Source: Burkholderiales bacterium
Lineage (GTDB): Bacteria > Pseudomonadota > Gammaproteobacteria > Burkholderiales > UBA11063
DNA: 41,283 bases
Reading direction: 5' to 3'
Assembly: GCA_019748155.1 (NCBI GenBank)
Contig: JAIEPY010000069.1
Coordinates: forward strand, 1-41,283
The notes under the pieces: generated by a model
The model's database searches: none
What the model was told of the DNA's origin: nothing
The model's input: the letters and a program-made list of their open reading frames with translations, nothing else
Translations under genes and position numbers: made by a program
Shown: piece by piece, positions 34,879 through 41,283 of the stretch
Layout: every line of letters begins with the position of its first letter
Position numbering within the stretch: position 1 is the stretch's first letter

Positions 34879-36396
34879 TTAGTAGGCATAGAATACACCA
34901 ACTTCGGAAGACCACGCATTAGTTCCATTTGGATTTTGTGCTGGTAACCACTGATTAGCATAGACTCCAAATAAATATAGACCACGGACTTGCGGAATTG
35001 AATAGTTTAGTAACAAATCAGCCTCCTGAATCCCATTATACTGAATATTGCCACTAGTTGCCATAATATATGCTGGTGAGACAGTTAAGTTATTATTTAA
35101 AAAACCAAACTGGGTCGATAGTTTATATTCCGAGCCAGTAAAACCATTACTAATCATATTGGTTGACCAACCATTTGAGTAAGTAGGATCAACTGATTGT
35201 CCAACTGTATATGGAGATACAAATGCACCACCATTATAACCATTAGCCGCTCCCCACATAGTGTTGGCACTTAGATTTAGCTGAAACCAATCATATGTCC
35301 AGTTACCACGAATACCAGCCATATAACTTTGAATAATCGTACCATTGTATTGAGTAATTGCATTATTTGTTTGAAACCATTGCTGGTCGGTACCAGCCTG
35401 CGCTGAAATATTAAACGAAGATTTATCATTTACTGGCAGAGTTAAGCTGGTATCACTATATAAAAGTGTTCCGTAGTTATCAAACTGATAACCCCAGAGA
35501 CGCAGATTATAGTTATTGCTAAGTCCGCTATAGTTGGCTCCAACTGCTACAGTTCCATTTGATGCGGGATAACCGTTACTTGTGGAAATTCCGTTACTGG
35601 TGATGCTATAATTGGTATTACCGGTAAAGCCAGGAGCTGCACCATATTGTGCCGCATTAAAAGCTAATGCGGTTAATAACCATCCACCACCAGGATAAAC
35701 GTTAATTAGTGCTCCCTGATAGGTTGCAGGAACAGTTAGTAGATTATTTTCATAATTTCCATTTATCCATGGGCTATTATTTATTCCGATATAACCAACA
35801 TCTGCCTGAAGCGTATTTTTATACTGATACTCTACAAACGCTTCAGATATCATTGCCTGAGAGTAGGTCGTATTATAAATCGAGTAATCTTTACTCCCTT
35901 GTTGAGTTGCAAGACCGTCTTCCTGTGCCGCAAATAGCGGATTCATGGTACTAAACAAGCCCCCAACTGAAAACCCAGCAGCTTGACCTGTTTGTGCAAA
36001 TATGTTTGCGCCATAGGAGTAAGGCTGTACCGATCTATTGTAAGGTGCAGGATTATTACCACTATTGGCTGTTCCTGCAGCATTAATAGTCGTACCAGCA
36101 TACACATTGTAAGTACCATCCTCAAACCATTTTTGCCAGAAATTTTGTTGTGCTACCTGACTTTCGTTAACAACCAAGGTTCCGCCACCGGTGGTAGGAT
36201 AGTTTTCTGAATTATAAGGGTTTTGCAAATACGCACTTCGGTTAATAAATCCAGCATTGTTATTTGGGGGTGGTGGGCTTGGAATTATCGACAGCGACGG
36301 ACTATTTACTACAGCTGACTCACTATTATTATCTGCGAAAACCAATGATGGCATAGTTGCACTTACAGAACATAAAACTAATAATAACTTTTTCAT
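34879..36396 (-). CDS. Porin-like outer-membrane beta-barrel protein
   Basis: 505 aa. Signal peptide MKKLLLVLCSVSATMPSLVFA, then a Pro/Asn-rich segment (SIIPSPPPPNNN) and a conserved-looking WQKWFEDGTYNVYAGTTIN stretch that starts a series of about 16-18 amphipathic strands with Asn/Tyr/Gly-rich loops. It ends with VGVFYAY, an aromatic C-terminus expected for BAM-inserted barrels. The size matches general or sugar porins, but I do not recognise a family. First gene of a minus-strand unit with the two small secreted paralogues, which suggests they work at the same surface. No cysteines in the mature part, as usual for barrels. Confidence 0.78.
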   Translation of the reverse strand: MKKLLLVLCSVSATMPSLVFADNNSESAVVNSPSLSIIPSPPPPNNNAGFINRSAYLQNPYNSENYPTTGGGTLVVNESQVAQQNFWQKWFEDGTYNVYAGTTINAAGTANSGNNPAPYNRSVQPYSYGANIFAQTGQAAGFSVGGLFSTMNPLFAAQEDGLATQQGSKDYSIYNTTYSQAMISEAFVEYQYKNTLQADVGYIGINNSPWINGNYENNLLTVPATYQGALINVYPGGGWLLTALAFNAAQYGAAPGFTGNTNYSITSNGISTSNGYPASNGTVAVGANYSGLSNNYNLRLWGYQFDNYGTLLYSDTSLTLPVNDKSSFNISAQAGTDQQWFQTNNAITQYNGTIIQSYMAGIRGNWTYDWFQLNLSANTMWGAANGYNGGAFVSPYTVGQSVDPTYSNGWSTNMISNGFTGSEYKLSTQFGFLNNNLTVSPAYIMATSGNIQYNGIQEADLLLNYSIPQVRGLYLFGVYANQWLPAQNPNGTNAWSSEVGVFYAY

Positions 36397-36782
36397 AATT
36401 AACTTTCATATTATCTATGATGGGAGTATGCCTTAAAGTATAGAATTGGGATTACTAACTTCAGTTGCCCAGAGATTATTTTAGCCTATAAGACTAGATT
36501 AAGAATAAAAAAGATTTAAAAATAGCTAAAATCGAGTAAAATCACTAGCTGTTATATTTCCTGTGTTGTTTTAATATAGTTAAACTCTTGAAAAGTTTTG
36601 CTATCCGAACATTCTTCTCAGTTAGGAGTTTAAGCATTCAATGACATATTTGTCAATATAGAAATTCGCAAGCATTGCTCGCATTTTTACTAAGATATTC
36701 AGGTATTTTTAGAAGTGATCAGCGTAAACCCAGAATATAATGAGATACAATTTAATAAATGTTTATAAAGTTTAATGATAAT
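36397..36782. other. Intergenic region between divergent envelope genes
   Basis: About 390 bases with no convincing gene. It must hold the promoter of the porin-like gene (minus) and of the lipoprotein at 36783 (plus). A TGACA-TATT-TGTCA inverted repeat sits at 36642-36655. A few open stretches of about 20 codons on the minus strand match nothing I recognise. Confidence 0.6.
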
Positions 36783-37142
36783 ATGAATATAAAGAAAATT
36801 ATAATAATGAGTTGTCTTGGACTATTATTGTGTGCATGTAATAATAAAGATAAACATAGTGCTACAAGAGTAAATCCAGAGTTATTAGGCATATGGAAAG
36901 ATGGTGTTGGCTGTAGCTTGGAATTAAAACAAATAAATCAGGAGTTGATTTTGAGTAATTTTCATAATTCTCAAGGTATATCTAGGTCAAATGTGAAATT
37001 AAGTATTCGAAAAGACAGTGTAATGACTAGATTAATCGCGATTGATTCAACCAATAATTGGTCAGCAGTTTTTTCGGAAGGGTTTCTTATGATAGATAAT
37101 AAATTATGTAAGCAAGCGTTACATAAGGTTGATAGTAAATAA
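36783..37142 (+). CDS. Small lipoprotein, 119 aa
   Basis: Chosen start is the ATG at 36783, which puts a short basic head (MNIKKIIIM) before the hydrophobic core; the in-frame ATG at 36759 adds eight residues. The lipobox is LCAC, with the lipidated cysteine about residue 18. The mature chain has GIWKDGVGCSLELKQ and a second cysteine near the end (NKLCKQ), perhaps a disulfide, and looks beta-rich, somewhat like small lipocalin-type or META-like domains. No family recognised. Monocistronic; a strong bidirectional hairpin starts at its stop codon. Confidence 0.7.
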   Translation: MNIKKIIIMSCLGLLLCACNNKDKHSATRVNPELLGIWKDGVGCSLELKQINQELILSNFHNSQGISRSNVKLSIRKDSVMTRLIAIDSTNNWSAVFSEGFLMIDNKLCKQALHKVDSK

Positions 37143-37173
37143 AAAAGCCGTTACTGAAATTAACGGCTTTTTT
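37141..37173. terminator. Bidirectional rho-independent terminator
   Basis: A 13-bp perfect stem (37141-37153 with 37161-37173, GCCGTTA/TAACGGC core) has A6 on one side and T6 on the other, loop CTGAAAT. It serves the lipoprotein on the plus strand and the gene at 37175 on the minus strand. Confidence 0.9.
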
Positions 37174-37174
37174 A

Positions 37175-37504
37175 TCAATTAGCTGAGATAATCCGCGTTC
37201 CATTATTAGCACATAATGCTTTTAGTCCAGCATGGGTAATTATACAACGAGCAATTGTGTATGACGTGCTAGCGGGAGCTGCTACAGTTTCTGGCTCGTC
37301 GGAAGAAACCACCGCATTAGCTGCTGTACGTGAACTCATACTTGATAAATCTAGCAATTTTTCTTTTTTCAGATAAGCCATATTATAGACAAAGGTATCT
37401 TGATCAACATCAAATTGTTTAGAGTTGATTTCAACACGCTTTTCATCAGCATAAGTAGCGGATATTGATTTTAAAATTGATAACTGAAGTTCGAAATTTA
37501 ACAT
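37175..37504 (-). CDS. Hypothetical small protein, possibly winged-helix
   Basis: 109 aa from the ATG at 37504, with AAGGA ten bases upstream; the longer open frame to 37540 has no such site. The N-terminal half (LNFELQLSILKSI, then FDVDQDTFVYNMAYLKKEKLL) and the C-terminal YTIARCIITHAGLKAL look like the helix and wing of a YjcQ-like winged-helix fold, interrupted by an Ala/Ser/Thr/Glu-rich insertion at about 58-85. No signal peptide. Function unknown; single gene facing the lipoprotein across the shared terminator. The fold suggestion is weak. Confidence 0.65.
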   Translation of the reverse strand: MLNFELQLSILKSISATYADEKRVEINSKQFDVDQDTFVYNMAYLKKEKLLDLSSMSSRTAANAVVSSDEPETVAAPASTSYTIARCIITHAGLKALCANNGTRIISAN

Positions 37505-37630
37505 TGTAAATTGTTCCTTACATCTGTAAACAACAGACAAAAATGATTAAAAACACTAGATAAATCCTTGAATTATCAAGATTATACCAAACACCTGCTT
37601 ATCTTGTCCAACATTAAAAGTTAGTTGCAT

Positions 37631-37658
37631 TTGCTGGATTTGCTAAATGTGATATAAT
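37631..37658 (+). promoter_or_regulatory. Strong promoter of the gdx leader
   Basis: TTGCTG (37631-37636), a 16-base spacer and TGATATAAT, with TATAAT at 37653-37658. Transcription would start about 37665, leaving a leader of roughly 110 bases before the gdx start. Confidence 0.6.
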
Positions 37659-37715
37659 AAATCCCCGTTGAAGCTTGAATAATGGTGAATCGTAATTTAC
37701 AGCTATTGAAATAAG

Positions 37716-37749
37716 ATGTAAAAACCAGCCGGTTGGCTGGTTTTTACAT
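37716..37749 (+). terminator. Leader hairpin/attenuator upstream of gdx
   Basis: A perfect 15-bp stem (37716-37730 with 37735-37749, core ACCAGCC/GGCTGGT) with a GGTT loop and a T5 run inside the 3' arm. It lies 26 bases before the gdx start and after its promoter, so it would stop most transcripts before the gene. TTTACA at 37696-37701 can pair with TGTAAA at 37717-37722 in the 5' arm, giving a possible alternative fold. It could instead end a separate small RNA of about 85 nt. Confidence 0.6.
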
Positions 37750-37775
37750 AGATAAAAGAAATGGAGTTATTCAAA

Positions 37776-38092
37776 ATGAGTTGGATTTATTTAGTTTTAG
37801 CTGGTCTTTGTGAAATAGGCTGGCCAATTGGTTTGAAGTTAGCAAGTGGAAAATCACCATATTTATGGACATTATTTGCCATTACAGCTATGGCGCTCAG
37901 CGGTTATTTATTGTATCTGGCACAACAATCAATTCCAATGGGAACAGCATTGCTATTTGGACGGGAATAGGTGCGGTAGGTGCTTTTATTATTGGTATAA
38001 TCTGGTTTAAAGACCCTGCGACTTTATTTAGAATAATTTCAGTTTCTTTAATCGTGTTTGGTATAATTGGTCTTAAACTTTCTGCCCATTAA
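37776..38092 (+). pseudogene. gdx: Gdx/SugE-type SMR exporter, frameshifted
   Basis: Small multidrug resistance family; Gdx members export guanidinium. The start at 37776 has GGAG nine bases upstream. The first frame reads MSWIYLVLAGLCEIGWPIGLKLASG (TM1 with the essential Glu13), then TM2 and QQSIPMGTA, and hits a stop at 37968 after LLFGRE. Shifting by one base at about 37950 restores AIWTGIGAVGAFIIGIIWF through GLKLSAH, the rest of TM3 and TM4 up to 38092. The family has GTAYAxWTGIG here, so a single base of the Tyr codon is missing. I read this as a one-base deletion in an otherwise ~106-aa gene; a sequencing error is possible. Confidence 0.8.
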
Positions 38093-38213
38093 TAAACTAT
38101 AGCACGAAGTAATACTAAATATCAGATTTAAGTAAATATGTTAGCGTTAGCAAAGCAAAAAGCCGTTGCTTCGGGATAAAATAACGACTTAGTTTTAGTC
38201 AAGGGAAAATAAT

Positions 38214-39167
38214 ATGAGTCAGCTAGTAGATGCAGCAATTAGCCGTAAAGAACTCAAGGGGTCTAATTTTGAAATGACTTATGCTGGGGTAACCAGTTTT
38301 ATGCGCCGTAACTACACCAAGGATTTGACTGGAGTTGATGTCGCAGTTAGTGGTATACCATTTGATCTGGCTGTTACTTATCGTAGTGGCGCGCGTCTTG
38401 GACCACGAGCCATCAGACAAGCTTCGGTACAATTAGCCGAGTTACTAACATATCCTTGGGGCATTGATCCATTTGAGCATCTTGCGGTAGTTGATTATGG
38501 TGATTGTTTCCTTGACCCTCATAATCCCTTGACTACACGCGATGCAATTAGAGATCATATTCGTGAAATTGTGGCAAATGATGTTTTCCCACTTACATTT
38601 GGTGGCGATCATTATGTTACTTATCCGATTTTGTTAGCGATGGCTGAGAAATTTGGTAAGGGAATATCCATAATTCATTTTGATGCCCACTGCGATACAT
38701 GGCCTGATGATGAAGAGTATTCATTAAATCATGGTACTATGTTTTATAAAGCGATTAAAAATGGAATTGTTGACCCGGCAAAATCAGTACAAATTGGTAT
38801 TCGTACTTGGAATAACGATTTTATGGGTACTAATATTTTTGATGCGCAGTATGTTCATGATAATGGTTGGCAAAAAATTGTAGCGCAAATTAAGGAAATC
38901 GTTGGTAATAATCCCGTTTATTTAACCTTTGACATAGATAGCTTAGATCCTGCTTTTGCACCAGGTACAGGTACTCCAGTTCCAGGAGGCTTAAGTTCGG
39001 CTCAAGCATTGGCAATAGTGCGTAATCTGGATGGACTTAATTTAATTGGTGCAGACGTGGTTGAGGTCTCGCCAAGTTATGATCATGCAGAAATAACTGC
39101 TCTGGCAGCGGCGCATATAGCATGTGATGTAATTTGTTTACTCGCGCAGCAAAAAGCACGTGGCTAA
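38214..39167 (+). CDS. speB: Agmatinase SpeB
   Basis: 317 aa. Hydrolyses agmatine to putrescine and urea; binuclear manganese enzyme of the arginase/ureohydrolase family. The metal ligands are visible: GGDH (130-133), DAHCD (157-161) and DIDSLD with Asp240 and Asp242, followed by the APGTGTPVPGG loop. AAGGG lies eight bases before the ATG. speA, whose product is its substrate, begins about 75 bases downstream, so the two likely form one polyamine operon in the order speB-speA, opposite to E. coli. Guanidino-group chemistry is also the theme of the gdx exporter just upstream. Confidence 0.94.
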   Translation: MSQLVDAAISRKELKGSNFEMTYAGVTSFMRRNYTKDLTGVDVAVSGIPFDLAVTYRSGARLGPRAIRQASVQLAELLTYPWGIDPFEHLAVVDYGDCFLDPHNPLTTRDAIRDHIREIVANDVFPLTFGGDHYVTYPILLAMAEKFGKGISIIHFDAHCDTWPDDEEYSLNHGTMFYKAIKNGIVDPAKSVQIGIRTWNNDFMGTNIFDAQYVHDNGWQKIVAQIKEIVGNNPVYLTFDIDSLDPAFAPGTGTPVPGGLSSAQALAIVRNLDGLNLIGADVVEVSPSYDHAEITALAAAHIACDVICLLAQQKARG

Positions 39168-39243
39168 CCAAGCATTATTTAGCGGGGAGATTATTATTTA
39201 CTCACGCAGAAAACTTACTTCATTTATGAAAAGGTAATTATTG

Positions 39244-41142
39244 ATGGCTGTAGTTAAAGAAAATAATTGGAGCTATAAAAAATCAACTGATTTTTATTGT
39301 GTTCATGGCTGGGCAAATAGCTATTTTGATATCAATAAAGCTGGACAATTAACCGTTAGGCGTGGTAAATATCTTAAAGATATTCCGGTAGCTTTAGTCG
39401 ACATTATCGATGCGGCACGTTGTAAGTATCAACTACAAACACCTTTGGTTTTGAGATTTACTGATATTGTCAAAAATCGGGTTGAGCGGATTACCAATGC
39501 ATTTAATAAAGCGCGTAAACAATTGCATTACCCCGCAGAATATACTCTAATTTACCCAATCAAAGTTAATCAAAATCGTGCAGTAGTTGAAAGCATTATT
39601 GAAGCTAAAGCCAATAATGGTTTAGAGGCTGGTAGCAAAGCAGAGCTTTTAGCGGTGTTATCTTTGGTGAAAAATAATAAAACACCAATTGTATGCAATG
39701 GTTATAAGGACCGCGACTATATTAAGATGGCTTTGATCGCCCGTAAACTTGGGCGAAATATTACCATCGTTATTGAAAAAATGGTTGAAGCTCAATATGT
39801 GATTGAACTTGCTAAAGAATTAGATGTTGCGCCTTTATTAGGCGTTCGTTGCCGTTTGGCACTAACTTTAGCCGGTAAATGGTCGCATTCTGGCGGAGAA
39901 AAATCTAAATTTGGTCTAAGTACTACTCAAATTTTGGAGTTAATTAAATTACTTAAGGCTAATGATTTACTTGCTTGCTTGCATCTTATTCATTGTCATC
40001 AAGGTTCGCAAATTGCCAATGTCAAAGATATTCAGCATTATATCAATGAGTTAGTTCAGGTTTATGTTCAATTATGTAAGCTAGGTGTCAATCTTAAAAT
40101 TATTGATACTGGCGGAGGGTTAGCCGTTGATTACGAGGGTAGTCGTACTCGTAGCTTTAACTCAACTAATTACACCTTATCTGAGTATGCTATGACGTTG
40201 TTAGAAGCAGTAAAATTAATCGCGGAGAAGAATAATTTACCCTTGCCACAAATTTATACCGAATCCGGCAGGGCAATTACAGCACATCATGCTGTATTTG
40301 TAACTAATATTGTTGAGGTTGAAAGCGTTGTTGGGGAAGAAGTTCCGGATATTGGTAAAACCAATGATGAGGATCTGGTTGAATTAGATAATATGTTAGA
40401 TTCTGTTGATAGTTTGCCGATTAATGAAATTTATACTTCAAGCGTTTTAGCTATTGAAAGTTTACATAATCGCTTTTCAGCAGGGGACTTGTCACTAGAA
40501 AAACGTGCCGTTGCGGAGCAACTATTTTCGCACATTAAACTAGAAATTATCAAACGGCTTAATCCATTACATCGTTCACATCGTGATTTGTATGATATAT
40601 TGGATGAAGATTTAGCTAAAAAAATCATTGCTAATTTCTCGCTCTTTCAATCGATTCCGGATAGCTGGGCGATATCGCAGCTGTTTCCAGTAATGCCATT
40701 ATCACACCTGAATGAAGAACCAACAATGCGTTCAATTATTGAGGATATTACCTGCGATTCCGACGGTAAAATTAATCATTACATGGATTATCAGGGGAAT
40801 GAACCATCGTTGAAGCTGCCGAAATATAATGCAAAAAACCCGTATTTGCTAGGAATATTCTTAGTTGGTGCTTATCAAGAGATTATGGGCAATATGCATA
40901 ACTTATTTGGACGGGTGACTACACTAGATATTTGTCTGGATGGAAAAGGTGGCTTTGAATTTGAGGCGATTCATGATGGATTTACTAATAAGAACTCATT
41001 GGAACACGTTGGTTATGATATTGTTGAAATGCAGGATTTAGCTAAAAAATCATTGACTAGCCTAAAAGTATCTAAGGCCGAACAGCTTAATTTGTTTAAT
41101 CAGATTAAAGGAGTGTTTGATTCTCATACTTATTTAGTATAA
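39244..41142 (+). CDS. speA: Biosynthetic arginine decarboxylase SpeA
   Basis: 632 aa from the ATG at 39244 (a TTG directly before it is also in frame); AAAAGG lies about nine bases upstream. PLP-dependent alanine-racemase-fold enzyme making agmatine from arginine. Starts with the characteristic WSYKKSTDFYCVHGWANSYFDIN; PLP lysine is in YPIKVNQ (Lys107); HLIHCHQGSQ and DTGGGLAVDYEG bind the cofactor phosphate; the GRAITAHHAV loop and the C-terminal GRVTTLDICLDGKGGFEFE follow. Full length for the family. A hairpin terminator follows the stop at once. Confidence 0.95.
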   Translation: MAVVKENNWSYKKSTDFYCVHGWANSYFDINKAGQLTVRRGKYLKDIPVALVDIIDAARCKYQLQTPLVLRFTDIVKNRVERITNAFNKARKQLHYPAEYTLIYPIKVNQNRAVVESIIEAKANNGLEAGSKAELLAVLSLVKNNKTPIVCNGYKDRDYIKMALIARKLGRNITIVIEKMVEAQYVIELAKELDVAPLLGVRCRLALTLAGKWSHSGGEKSKFGLSTTQILELIKLLKANDLLACLHLIHCHQGSQIANVKDIQHYINELVQVYVQLCKLGVNLKIIDTGGGLAVDYEGSRTRSFNSTNYTLSEYAMTLLEAVKLIAEKNNLPLPQIYTESGRAITAHHAVFVTNIVEVESVVGEEVPDIGKTNDEDLVELDNMLDSVDSLPINEIYTSSVLAIESLHNRFSAGDLSLEKRAVAEQLFSHIKLEIIKRLNPLHRSHRDLYDILDEDLAKKIIANFSLFQSIPDSWAISQLFPVMPLSHLNEEPTMRSIIEDITCDSDGKINHYMDYQGNEPSLKLPKYNAKNPYLLGIFLVGAYQEIMGNMHNLFGRVTTLDICLDGKGGFEFEAIHDGFTNKNSLEHVGYDIVEMQDLAKKSLTSLKVSKAEQLNLFNQIKGVFDSHTYLV

Positions 41143-41167
41143 AAAACCGGTCTAAGACCGGTTTTTT
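41141..41167. terminator. Rho-independent terminator after speA
   Basis: A 12-bp perfect stem (41141-41152 with 41156-41167, ACCGGTC/GACCGGT core), 3-base loop, A6 and T6 flanks. It begins at the speA stop and can act in both directions. Confidence 0.9.
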
Positions 41168-41175
41168 AATTCAGA

Positions 41176-41241
41176 TTAAAACTTGGCGTAGTAAACAACA
41201 AATTCTTCTTCGTACCTTACACTTAATTCAAGATTAACCAT
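41176..41241 (-). other. Possible minus-strand small ORF at window end
   Basis: A 21-codon frame (MVNLELSVRY then EEEFVVYYAKF) ends nine bases from the bidirectional terminator, a position where a gene end would be expected. No ribosome binding site is seen and an in-frame stop lies just upstream. It may be the end of a damaged gene; confidence is low. Confidence 0.2.
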
Positions 41242-41283
41242 GTAACACACTGATTATTCTTGAATTAACCTCAAATAAATCTT

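Noticed and set aside
34848-34985. N-terminal extension of secreted paralogue B
   Set aside because: It overlaps the porin-like gene in another frame, and the signal peptide begins at 34847 with a ribosome binding site.
36560-36720. Short minus-strand open stretches as a transposase relic
   Set aside because: No motif or family could be recognised in stretches of about 20 codons.

Overview
This window is chromosome from an AT-rich Gram-negative bacterium. Lipobox lipoproteins, C-terminally aromatic outer-membrane barrels, LptF/LptG, Hfq-HflX-HflK-HflC and SpeA/SpeB point to a low-GC beta- or gammaproteobacterium; I cannot fix the order. No rRNA, tRNA or CRISPR array was seen.

Layout. (1) 1-3.4 kb is a worn edge: what looks like an insertion-sequence end abuts the last 62 codons of a GH13 alpha-glucosidase-like gene, followed by a 925-aa lipoprotein with two Lcl/DUF1566 domains and a possible minus-strand LysR relic. 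(2) 3.45-8.37 kb holds sbcD-sbcC. (3) 8.4-18.7 kb is an accessory, defence-type island: a Fic protein, a 99-aa protein, a ~1370-aa STAND NTPase resembling antiviral Avs ATPases but with no recognisable N-terminal nuclease, a two-TM protein translationally close behind it, two Schlafen-AlbA_2 ATPase/wHTH proteins each carrying a tetrapeptide tandem repeat, a RhuM protein, and a 48-codon ORF that joins an HsdR-like N-terminus to an HsdR-like C-terminus. The last item suggests a type I restriction locus that decayed while its passenger genes stayed. (4) 18.7-22.1 kb has a WbuB-like glycosyltransferase and, on the minus strand, lptF-lptG. (5) 22.2-28.8 kb holds pepA, a tiny lipoprotein, then hfq-hflX-hflK-hflC-pgi. 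(6) 28.9-34.0 kb has an outer-membrane protein, rhlE and a Bacteroidetes-like ppc. (7) 34.0-36.4 kb (minus) is a porin-like barrel followed by two paralogous small secreted proteins. (8) 36.8-41.3 kb has a lipoprotein, a small hypothetical gene, a frameshifted gdx/sugE multidrug/guanidinium exporter behind a promoter-plus-hairpin leader, and speB-speA (arginine to agmatine to putrescine).

The best candidate for an undescribed system is the 9357-14415 trio: a STAND NTPase core with small partner genes on both sides, one of them a predicted membrane protein that could act as a separate effector. The hsdR relic and the hairpin leader before gdx are the next most interesting points. Assignments come from reading motifs by eye; no database search was run.
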